Shown piece after piece: positions 13,345 through 20,312 of a stretch of DNA of 20,416 bases. Below the pieces are notes generated by a model that ran no database searches, was not told the origin of the DNA, and saw nothing but the letters and a program-made list of their open reading frames with translations. Every line of letters begins with the position of its first letter. Positions within the stretch are counted from its first letter, which is position 1. Both the position numbers and the translations under genes were made by a program. Source of the stretch: a virus; IMG/VR virus record IMGVR_UViG_3300005782_000035, positions 1 to 20,416 of that record; one strand, given 5' to 3'.

Positions 13345-13734
13345 ATGAAGTTCATAATTGACATTGACGAATCGCGAGTTTACAAATACGGAGCGATAGT
13401 CATTGAAAACATTTCGCCGGATGTGGATGTCAGGCCGCTTGTCATTACGCCGTGTTTCAAATTCCCTAAAATTAATCAGGGTTTACCACCGATAATCAAC
13501 GTGACGCTTGTCTATGGTGATGAACGCGATGCGATTTTAGGTGAAAGATTGAGCAAGATAAACCACCTTGTCAAATCAGGAAAATTAAAGTTGTTTGACG
13601 AAGGAGAAAAAGATGCAGAACAAAATGCAGAGAGCGAAGGAAGCGGCGAGCCGGCTGTTGACATTGAAGGAAGCGGAAACGGAAACGGAGACGGAAGCAA
13701 GGAGAATACCGATTCAAAAGCCGACAACCGATAA
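13345..13734 (+). CDS. Hypothetical protein with acidic low-complexity tail
   Basis: This 129-residue protein is not one I recognise. Residues 1-85 look like a compact beta-rich domain (FIIDIDESRVYKYGAIVI, then PPIINVTLVYGDERDA). From about 88 it becomes a Gly/Glu/Asn/Asp-rich tail (GSGEPAVDIEGSGNGNGDGS). The tail is read from the same bases as the start of the next gene in another frame (13613-13734). That overlap may explain its odd composition. AGGAGG precedes the ATG, and upstream bases include AAAACACG, also present in leaders of the minus-strand genes at 2108 and 6252. Confidence 0.7.
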   Translation: MKFIIDIDESRVYKYGAIVIENISPDVDVRPLVITPCFKFPKINQGLPPIINVTLVYGDERDAILGERLSKINHLVKSGKLKLFDEGEKDAEQNAESEGSGEPAVDIEGSGNGNGDGSKENTDSKADNR

Positions 13735-13996
13735 AACAACGCCTATCAAAACGACCGGACAGACCTTGACAAATCTTAGTCTTATTGCCGGCATCTTCTG
13801 TAACTTGACAAGAGGAACATTTTATCTTGTCCTGACGATATTGACAATATACGGAATTATTGTACTCGTTGAACACATACCGGAAAATTATTTGACACAA
13901 AAAGAAGCAAAGGAAATTTCTGAATTTATACGAACACATTTGACGAAAGGAGAAACCGATGCCATACCAAAGTTACGAAACGACAAAGACAGATAA
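13613..13996 (+). CDS. Small membrane protein overlapping its neighbour out of frame
   Basis: This 127-residue protein starts at an ATG with AAGGAG six bases upstream; a TTG at 13595 is less likely. Its first 40 residues share 122 bases with the preceding gene in a different frame and are charged and repetitive (LKEAETETETEARR). One membrane segment follows at about residues 71-92 (FYLVLTILTIYGIIVLVEHI), then a charged tail (KEAKEISEFIRTHL). It may be a virion or lysis-related membrane protein, but placement between terminase subunits gives no firm role. Its end overlaps the next gene by 38 bases. Confidence 0.65.
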   Translation: MQNKMQRAKEAASRLLTLKEAETETETEARRIPIQKPTTDKTTPIKTTGQTLTNLSLIAGIFCNLTRGTFYLVLTILTIYGIIVLVEHIPENYLTQKEAKEISEFIRTHLTKGETDAIPKLRNDKDR

Positions 13997-14162
13997 ACAT
14001 TCACACGTTGCGACCGTTAATAGTGAAACCGGTGATGGACGAACACTCTTTACGAATGAGCATTACCATTCCGTCGAGAACTGGGTTGCGGTTGAGCAGA
14101 CTACGCTTGACAAAAATTTAGGACATTCCCACAAAGTCAAGAAGCAATCTAAAGGAAAGTAA
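13959..14162 (+). CDS. Small histidine-rich protein
   Basis: This 67-residue protein has three His-x-His or similar clusters: KHSHV near residue 13-17, EHYHSV near 34-39 and GHSHKV near 55-60. Regularly placed His-x-His pairs occur in small phage proteins and fibre parts that bind metal ions in trimers, so metal binding is a reasonable inference. AAAGGAG precedes the ATG, which lies inside the end of the previous gene. It ends three bases before the large terminase start, in a position where a virion protein or packaging helper could sit. Confidence 0.65.
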   Translation: MPYQSYETTKTDKHSHVATVNSETGDGRTLFTNEHYHSVENWVAVEQTTLDKNLGHSHKVKKQSKGK

Positions 14163-14165
14163 TTC

Positions 14166-15464
14166 GTGCCCGTCAAGAAAACGATATACGAACCGTCCCC
14201 GAAATACAAACAGGTATTCCGTGAAAGTAACCTGGCGAAGTTCCGTTTACTTGAGGGAGCAGTACGGTCGGGGAAGTCGTACGTTACCAATGATATAGCG
14301 ATTGACGAAATACAACAACTCCCGCCTTGTGATGTCTTGATTTCCGGCTATACCATTTCCAGCGTCGCACGAAACGTTCTTGCAGAGTGGCGCGAAATGA
14401 TTGACCCATACGGATATGGACTTTTCAAAAATGTTCGCGAAGGTAAAGATGATTATTTGACGATTGACTGGCGAGGGCTGAGAGGCAAAAAATTCTATAT
14501 TCGTGGTGCTGGTAAAGACAACGATTTCAAACAGATTCAAGGTGCAACCTTTGGATACTGGCTGGCAGACGAAGCGGTACGGCATACAGAAAGCTTCGTT
14601 GACATGGCGATTTCTCGTTTGTCATTGTCCTTTGCAAAGTCAATATGGACAATGAATCCAGATTCACCATTTCATTTTATCAAGAAACGATTCCTTGACA
14701 AAGAAGAACTTTACAAAGAAGATAGTCAAGGATATTCGGAATTCAAAAAATGGACTTTCTTCCTTGAGGATAATCCTTCTTTGTCAAGCTCTTATATCGA
14801 CCAGCTCTCGAATCTATATTCCGGCGTTTTTTACAAGCGTTACATCTTGTCAATGTGGGTGATTGCAGAGGGCGCGATTTATGATTTCTTCATGGAAGCA
14901 GATCATACTTTCTCCCGTCAAGAAATGCCGAAAGCGATTCGATACGTGACCGGAAGTGACTACGGAACAGGTAACCCAACCTGCTTTCTTTTATTCGGTA
15001 TTAATCCGAAATCGCATCCGTCAATTTGGGCAGAGCGGGAGTATTATTACGATTCAAAGATACACGAAGCGCAGAAAACCGACACTGAATATTCCAAAGC
15101 CTTCCGAAAATTTCTTGACGGAATAAGACCTTCAACAAATATACTTGATCCTTCTGCCGCAAGCTTCAAACTACAATTGAAAAAAGATGGGGTCTTGTTT
15201 GTTAAGGATGCTGATAATGACGTATTGAATGGTTTACGAACGCAAGCGCGTATGTTAAAGAGTCGTGAATACATGATCTGTCGTGATACGTGTCCGCAGA
15301 CTGTCAAGGACTACGCTGGGTATAGCTGGGATGAGAGAGCGCAATTACTCGGTGAAGATAAACCACTGAAATTAAACGATCACACAAAGGATACGGAACG
15401 ATACGTTTTACATACACTTTACGGAAGAAAAAGATTAATATATGAAGCATTAACCCGAATGTAA
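14166..15464 (+). CDS. terL: Terminase large subunit
   Basis: This 432-residue packaging motor has an N-terminal ATPase and C-terminal nuclease. Walker A is GAVRSGKS at residues 31-38. Walker B is FGYWLADE, with D135 and E136. The nuclease half shows GSDYGTG with D265, and ILDPSA with D328, as metal-binding acids of the RNase H-like fold. Length is typical. The start is GTG at 14166, four bases after the stop of the preceding small gene, with AAAGG at somewhat long spacing. The protein acts at the portal vertex to pump and cut concatemeric DNA; the portal gene follows 12 bases on. Confidence 0.95.
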   Translation: MPVKKTIYEPSPKYKQVFRESNLAKFRLLEGAVRSGKSYVTNDIAIDEIQQLPPCDVLISGYTISSVARNVLAEWREMIDPYGYGLFKNVREGKDDYLTIDWRGLRGKKFYIRGAGKDNDFKQIQGATFGYWLADEAVRHTESFVDMAISRLSLSFAKSIWTMNPDSPFHFIKKRFLDKEELYKEDSQGYSEFKKWTFFLEDNPSLSSSYIDQLSNLYSGVFYKRYILSMWVIAEGAIYDFFMEADHTFSRQEMPKAIRYVTGSDYGTGNPTCFLLFGINPKSHPSIWAEREYYYDSKIHEAQKTDTEYSKAFRKFLDGIRPSTNILDPSAASFKLQLKKDGVLFVKDADNDVLNGLRTQARMLKSREYMICRDTCPQTVKDYAGYSWDERAQLLGEDKPLKLNDHTKDTERYVLHTLYGRKRLIYEALTRM

Positions 15465-15476
15465 AGGAGTTTACAA

Positions 15477-16808
15477 ATGGTGGAGAAAGCGAAATTACGA
15501 GAAGATGGCTGGCAGAATGTCTTGACAGGACAAGGAGTTCCGGGTATTGACAAAAAGAGAAGTACAACCTTTACTGCCGAAACCGTTTTGACGCAAGCGA
15601 TCTTGACATATCTGTATATGGCCGATGGGCTTTGCAAAAAGATAGTTGACGTTCCGGTAGATGATATGGTGCGGGAATGGTTCAAAGTCAACGGTGATAC
15701 GGACGGCTTAATCTTAAAGCGATTCGAAGAGCTTGACACAAAGGCAAAGTGTGCTCGTGCTTTACGATGGGGAAGTTTATTCGGCGGTGCTATTATCGCG
15801 ATGGGCATTGACGATGGAGGAAAGTTTGAAGATGAACTTAACGAGGAGACAATAAAGAAGATTGACTTTCTGCGAGTATTCGACCGATGGCGTGCGGTTG
15901 TAAAGTCATACTACGACGATAAAGAAAATCCGAAATATGGTTTACCGATGGAGTATACAGTTTCTCCGTATAACGGCTCTCCCTTTACTATACACGAAAC
16001 GCGTACTTTACGTTTCGAGGGTTCAGACGTTCCAGAGCTTGTACGAAAATCTTTACAGGGGTGGGGGTTGAGTGACGTTCAACCAATTTGGGAACGTTTA
16101 CGCGCCGCAAACGAAACATACTTAAATGCCGAACATATAATTTCCGAGTTTATTATCGGCGTGTTGACAATTGAGAATTTACAGGAATTGATTTCCAGCG
16201 GTCAAGAGGAGCTTGTCAAGAAACGGCTCAATCTTATTGACTTATCGAAGCACATTATAAATACGATCTTGCTTGACAATGAGGAAAAATTCGAGCGTGT
16301 TACTTCCCGTGTTACCGGTCTTGACGATGTGATAACTAAAATGGAGCAGGCACTTGCGGCAGTCGCTCGCATTCCGCAAACTAAACTTTTTGGTACGTCT
16401 CCAAAAGGCATGAACGCTACAGGCGAGAGCGATATACGGCTTTACTATGATGGAATTGCCGGTTTACAAGAGGAACGTTTGCTTCCAGCGGTCAAGCGGC
16501 TCGCAACATTGACAATGAAGGAAAGTGAGGGCGATGCAAAGATTAAGTCTCTTGACGACTGGGGAATCGAATTCAATCCTCTATGGCAACCGACCGAAAA
16601 AGAAATCGCCGAAACTCATAAGGTACAAGCTGAAACGGATTCGATGTACGCCGATCATAACATATTGACGAGTGAGGAAATCCGTGATTCAAGATTCGGC
16701 GGTGAAGTTTACTCATACGATACGCATATTGAGAAAGATGGAGAATTCGAGCTTGACAAAGCTACACCGGACGAACTTGACAAAATCAGAAAGGGAGAGG
16801 AGGAGTAA
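15477..16808 (+). CDS. Portal protein (DUF1073-like)
   Basis: This 443-residue protein forms the dodecameric channel at one capsid vertex. It resembles the DUF1073 portal group: KIVDVPVDDMVREWFKVNGD near residues 57-76, ALRWGSLFGGAIIAMGIDDG near 97-116, and KLFGTSPKGMNATGESDIR around 302-320 are family-like segments. Position between the large terminase and the Mu F-like protein supports this. AGGAG lies before the ATG at 15477 with a TTTACAA spacer. The final codons overlap the next ATG (TAATG). Confidence 0.92.
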   Translation: MVEKAKLREDGWQNVLTGQGVPGIDKKRSTTFTAETVLTQAILTYLYMADGLCKKIVDVPVDDMVREWFKVNGDTDGLILKRFEELDTKAKCARALRWGSLFGGAIIAMGIDDGGKFEDELNEETIKKIDFLRVFDRWRAVVKSYYDDKENPKYGLPMEYTVSPYNGSPFTIHETRTLRFEGSDVPELVRKSLQGWGLSDVQPIWERLRAANETYLNAEHIISEFIIGVLTIENLQELISSGQEELVKKRLNLIDLSKHIINTILLDNEEKFERVTSRVTGLDDVITKMEQALAAVARIPQTKLFGTSPKGMNATGESDIRLYYDGIAGLQEERLLPAVKRLATLTMKESEGDAKIKSLDDWGIEFNPLWQPTEKEIAETHKVQAETDSMYADHNILTSEEIRDSRFGGEVYSYDTHIEKDGEFELDKATPDELDKIRKGEEE

Positions 16809-17689
16809 TGCCGATTGACCCGTTTATCAGAAGTCAATTGATTCGTTTTGGCACCCTTAAAGGTAAAGCTACCAGGCGCGTACCTCATATGTTTCTCCCG
16901 CGGTCAATCGCTTCGATGTATAACCGCTATTTACAAAAGATAATCTCCGCTCAGATTGCAGTTCTTAGGCAAAGTCTTTTTCCATTTTTACCTTCACTTG
17001 TGGAGGAAGCGGATTATTTACGTCCGATACTTGACGATAAGAGAACCGATCAAGCGTCATGGTTTACAAATGCGGTACGTTTACTTTCAGTAGTAAATAT
17101 GGGAATGGACAATACGATTGACAAAATAGAATACACGATTGACGATATAGGAAATCGTACGAATGTATGGCATGATAGACAATGGAGAAAAATGATGAAG
17201 GGGGCAATCGGTGTTGAGCTATACAACACCGAACCGTGGATCGAAGATTCCTTAAAATCGTTTACATCCGAGAATGTCGCATTAATCACGAAGTTGACAA
17301 AAGATACAGAACAAGATATTCACAGCGTAGTAATGGGAGGTATTCGAGCGGGGAAAAGAGCAAAAACTTTACAACAGGAAATTCTTGCAGGAACAAAATT
17401 ACAAAGGGGAATTTTCAAAAAAGTTCGCACTCGCGCTAAATTAATTGCAGTCGATCAAGTTTTGTCATTCAATAGCAATCTTAACAAGATGCGGCAAGAG
17501 GATGTTGGTATCAAACGCTATATATGGCGTGATAGTCAAGACCGTCGAGTACGTCCAGAGCATCAGATTTACAACGGGCAAACTTACAAATGGTCACAAC
17601 CACCACCGGACGGACACCCCGGAGAACCTATACGATGTAGATGTTATGCCGAACCGATCTTTGATGATTTGCTTTTGAAGGGAATTTGA
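16808..17689 (+). CDS. Minor head protein (phage Mu F / SPP1 gp7-like)
   Basis: This 293-residue protein belongs to the head morphogenesis family that binds the portal during procapsid assembly. The conserved C-terminal block is clear: IWRDSQDRRVRPEHQIYNGQ at about residues 239-258, then a DGHPGEPIRCRCYAEPIF segment with its two cysteines near 275 and 277. The N-terminal half is helical and less conserved. The ATG overlaps the portal stop by one base. The usual partner order portal, minor head protein, protease is kept. Confidence 0.92.
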   Translation: MPIDPFIRSQLIRFGTLKGKATRRVPHMFLPRSIASMYNRYLQKIISAQIAVLRQSLFPFLPSLVEEADYLRPILDDKRTDQASWFTNAVRLLSVVNMGMDNTIDKIEYTIDDIGNRTNVWHDRQWRKMMKGAIGVELYNTEPWIEDSLKSFTSENVALITKLTKDTEQDIHSVVMGGIRAGKRAKTLQQEILAGTKLQRGIFKKVRTRAKLIAVDQVLSFNSNLNKMRQEDVGIKRYIWRDSQDRRVRPEHQIYNGQTYKWSQPPPDGHPGEPIRCRCYAEPIFDDLLLKGI

Positions 17690-17692
17690 CAA

Positions 17693-17869
17693 ATGAAAAT
17701 AAAGGAAGCGATTGAGCTTGTCATAAAGAGAATCGCCGACTATCTGGAAAAGAGGTTTACGGGTCAGATTACCATAACGTTCCATTGTAAAGACGGCGGA
17801 ATCGGCAGAGTGTCCTTAGATGTCAAACAAAATTTTTCAAGAAAAGACTTGACAACGAATCAGCCTTAA
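17693..17869 (+). CDS. Small hypothetical protein (58 residues)
   Basis: The ATG lies three bases after the stop of the minor head gene, with AAGGGAA and a TTTGACAA spacer before it. The protein reads as one helix (KEAIELVIKRIADYLEKRF) followed by two beta strands (GQITITFHCKDGG, then RVSLDV). I recognise no family. Small genes between the minor head and protease genes are common in phages of this group. The coding frame uses the TTGAC-rich style of the phage core, which supports it being a native gene. Confidence 0.65.
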   Translation: MKIKEAIELVIKRIADYLEKRFTGQITITFHCKDGGIGRVSLDVKQNFSRKDLTTNQP

Positions 17870-18015
17870 TTGTAGATTATAAATGCAAATAAAAGCGGAA
17901 GCCTTCTCCTGTTGAAGGACAGAGCAGAAAAGCCCGTTTCTCTTGCGTAAAGTTCTCTCTTGGCTGTCTTTACGTATAGAGGGATGGGCTTTTTTATTTA
18001 ACAAAGGGAAATTAT
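17870..18015 (+). ncRNA. Structured intercistronic RNA upstream of the protease gene
   Basis: This untranslated gap between two head genes folds into two parts. A five-pair hairpin CCTTC/GAAGG (17902-17906, 17914-17918) is followed by a long interrupted hairpin from 17928 to 17993 (given as the terminator entry). The protease ribosome site AAAGGGAA follows at once. The structure could reduce read-through, stabilise an mRNA end after processing, or act as a cis-regulatory element for the protease and scaffold. No known riboswitch class is recognised. Confidence 0.4.
17928..17995 (+). terminator. Terminator-like long hairpin inside the head operon
   Basis: AAAAGCCC (17928-17935) pairs with GGGCTTTT (17986-17993) and a run of T ends at 17995. 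Inside, CTCT pairs with AGAG and CGTAAAG (17946-17952) with CTTTACG (17968-17974), separated by small internal loops, with a 15-base apical loop. The final GGGC stem plus T-run is a classic intrinsic terminator end, though its place within an operon suggests partial termination. Confidence 0.6.
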
Positions 18016-19500
18016 ATGCCTTTACCAAATGAACATTCTGCACGTATCAAAAGCCCGAAAGGATATATTCGTATTCGTCGGCAGAATAATAAATTCGGTG
18101 CTGGTATTGATGTTATATTTGGAGTGAAGCCGGACGGAAAAACAGAAGTTCAGTCTATTCGTTTTGACAAAAAGAAATTTACATCAGAGAGTGCGAGAAA
18201 ATGGCTCAAAGATCATGACTATTCACCAATAGAATTTGAAGCCGCTAAAAAAGATTCCGCAGATACCATGACTGTTTTCCGTGTTGACAAAGCGCAATAT
18301 CGCGTCGGTAAAGTAAAGAAAACTGATGAAGGGTATATCACCGGAATAGCACCAATCGCAAAAGTCGGTATTCTATCTTATTTGTTAAGCGACGGGACAA
18401 TACGACGTGAGCTTGTCAATGAACACGTACTATTTAATAATGATAGTATGTCCTCTTTAAAAATGAAACCGATTACCGACTCTCATCCTCCAGAGCGTCA
18501 CGTCAATTCCAGAAATGCCCGCATTCGTAAAGTTGGGTTTACGGGAGAGACAGTCGAACGCCGTGATGATTTTCTTACAACTTCCTTGACGGTTACAGAT
18601 GACGAAGCAATCCAGAATATTGATGAAGGAAAACAGGAACTTTCTCCGGGGTATCAATGTGAACTTGAATTGACTTCCGGTACATACAACGGTGAGCACT
18701 ACGACGCTATACAAATGAAGCGTACGTACAATCATCTTGCTATATGTGACTCCGCCCGTGCCGGTCATGCAATCGGCTTGAATCTTGATAGTGAACTTCT
18801 CGACAAGGTTGACGGAATCGAAATTGACGAATTCGACTTTGACGACGAATTAATTTTAGATACAGAGGAAAATAATAACAGTAACAGAAACAATTCACAT
18901 TTACAAAGGAGTAGATTTATGTCTCATATCAGACTTGACAATATCGACTACGAAGCCGATCAGCAGGTTATAAATCATATTGGCAAAGTCGAGACCGAAC
19001 TTGCGTCCAAAACCGATACGCTTGACAAACTGCAATCCGATTTTGACAAGATGAAGGCCGACCATGATACGGCAAAGGCAAAGGTTGACGAGTTAGAGAA
19101 GGTTGACACTGCCGCGGAAGTCAAGAAAGCCGTTACCGACCGCCTTGCCCTTGAACGTCAAGTAACTCCGCATCTTGACAAAGAAGATGCGGAAAAAATT
19201 GATACGCTGGAGGACATTGACCTAAAGAAAAAGGTCATCCTGAAAGCATTTCCGAAAGCTGATGAACAGTTGAAGGATGCAAGCGAAGATTATATCACCG
19301 CTCGTTTCGATTCCGCGCTTGAGATTCTCGCAAGTAAAGAGGACGGTGATACTTCAGCGATTCATTCCCAGCGTCAACAGGCAAACTCGCAGAAAAAGAC
19401 CGATGATAAAGACTTGCCGGATCAAGAGAAATCCAGAAACGATATGGTCGGGAGAGAAAGGAACGCGTGGAAAGAGGAGAAAGAAAAGAAAGCCGCGTAA
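18016..19500 (+). CDS. Prohead protease with C-terminal scaffold (DUF2213-like)
   Basis: This 494-residue protein joins three parts. Residues 1-80 form a small basic domain (RIRRQNNKFGAGIDVIFGV, then KKFTSESARKWLKDHDY) seen before some phage proteases. Residues 85-260 are the DUF2213 protease, with the DSHPPE box (His157) and ELSPGY (Ser210) as probable catalytic residues. Residues 302-494 are a charged coiled-coil-rich scaffold (TDTLDKLQSDFDKMKADHD). An Asn/Ser-rich linker (EENNNSNRNNSHLQ) joins the last two. An internal ribosome site lies exactly in that linker. The start follows AAAGGGAA. The protease would mature capsid and scaffold after shell assembly. Confidence 0.85.
   Translation: MPLPNEHSARIKSPKGYIRIRRQNNKFGAGIDVIFGVKPDGKTEVQSIRFDKKKFTSESARKWLKDHDYSPIEFEAAKKDSADTMTVFRVDKAQYRVGKVKKTDEGYITGIAPIAKVGILSYLLSDGTIRRELVNEHVLFNNDSMSSLKMKPITDSHPPERHVNSRNARIRKVGFTGETVERRDDFLTTSLTVTDDEAIQNIDEGKQELSPGYQCELELTSGTYNGEHYDAIQMKRTYNHLAICDSARAGHAIGLNLDSELLDKVDGIEIDEFDFDDELILDTEENNNSNRNNSHLQRSRFMSHIRLDNIDYEADQQVINHIGKVETELASKTDTLDKLQSDFDKMKADHDTAKAKVDELEKVDTAAEVKKAVTDRLALERQVTPHLDKEDAEKIDTLEDIDLKKKVILKAFPKADEQLKDASEDYITARFDSALEILASKEDGDTSAIHSQRQQANSQKKTDDKDLPDQEKSRNDMVGRERNAWKEEKEKKAA
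18919..19500 (+). CDS. Scaffold protein from an internal in-frame start
   Basis: Within the protease gene, AAAGGAG (18905-18911) stands seven bases before an in-frame ATG at 18919, which is Met302 of the long product. The resulting 193-residue protein would be just the coiled-coil scaffold. This matches the well-known lambda C/Nu3 arrangement, in which a protease gene also yields a separate scaffold. The site is as strong as those of the main genes and its spacing is ideal. Production is inferred, not shown. Confidence 0.6.
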   Translation: MSHIRLDNIDYEADQQVINHIGKVETELASKTDTLDKLQSDFDKMKADHDTAKAKVDELEKVDTAAEVKKAVTDRLALERQVTPHLDKEDAEKIDTLEDIDLKKKVILKAFPKADEQLKDASEDYITARFDSALEILASKEDGDTSAIHSQRQQANSQKKTDDKDLPDQEKSRNDMVGRERNAWKEEKEKKAA

Positions 19501-19568
19501 ATCCGTTTTTGTAGATTTAACAAACGAAAATTGACAAATAAATAACACACTTAACAAAGGAGAGTTGA

Positions 19569-20312
19569 ATGTCTCAAACTTCATATAATCTCAAATCGGC
19601 GGAATCCTTTGCCGGTATGAAGGTGGATTCCCGTTTTGACCATGTTGAAAGTTTTATCGCACAACTTGCAATTCCTTTCGGTCGCGCTTGCGGTGCGGAA
19701 GCCGTAGATGTAAACGAGGTTCATCTTCCGGTAAAAGATGTTTGTGCTTTGCTTTTCGATGCTGATTTTGTTACCGCTAATGTAGTTACCATTACCGTTA
19801 ATGGTAACGCAACGGCTGGTATACCTTTTGATACCGACCACGACACAACGGTTGATGCTGTGAAAGCTGCTATTGAAGCACTTACCGGTGTTTCTTCCGT
19901 GACGTTGACGGATGTGACAAACAATCGCGAGTTTACAATTGAGACAAAGGGACTTGTCATTACCGTCTCCGAGACAGTGACAGGTGGTGCTTCACAAGCT
20001 ACCGGCACTCCGACGTATTCGAGTGACGATATATTCCGCGGTATTGCTTTACATTCGCATCAGATGGGGGCAGGCAATAAATTCGGAACCGCTGAATATA
20101 AAGCAACTGCCGCAGTCAATGTTCTTCGTCAAGGTACGGCATGGGTTGAAACAGGTCTTGCAGTCAACGCCGACGAAGCCGCTTATGTTGACATTGCAGG
20201 AGCAGTCGGTAAGTTTACCAATGTATCAGGCGGTAATCTCGCAACCGGCGGATTCTTTCGTTCAACTGTGGGAGCGGCAGGGCTTGCGAAACTCGAAATC
20301 AATATTCCGTAG
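19569..20312 (+). CDS. Putative capsid decoration/structural protein
   Basis: This 247-residue protein follows the protease/scaffold gene where a decoration or minor capsid protein is expected. The outer parts (FAGMKVDSRFDHVESFIAQL near the start, KFTNVSGGNLATGGFF near the end) resemble small cement proteins that pack on the shell. The middle, about residues 67-150, is a separate Thr/Val-rich insert (VVTITVNGNATAGIPFDTDH and following) related to an insert in the sheath protein. AAAGGAG precedes the ATG. The TAG stop shares its last base with the right-hand 105-bp repeat. No capsid gene follows inside the window. Confidence 0.72.
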   Translation: MSQTSYNLKSAESFAGMKVDSRFDHVESFIAQLAIPFGRACGAEAVDVNEVHLPVKDVCALLFDADFVTANVVTITVNGNATAGIPFDTDHDTTVDAVKAAIEALTGVSSVTLTDVTNNREFTIETKGLVITVSETVTGGASQATGTPTYSSDDIFRGIALHSHQMGAGNKFGTAEYKATAAVNVLRQGTAWVETGLAVNADEAAYVDIAGAVGKFTNVSGGNLATGGFFRSTVGAAGLAKLEINIP

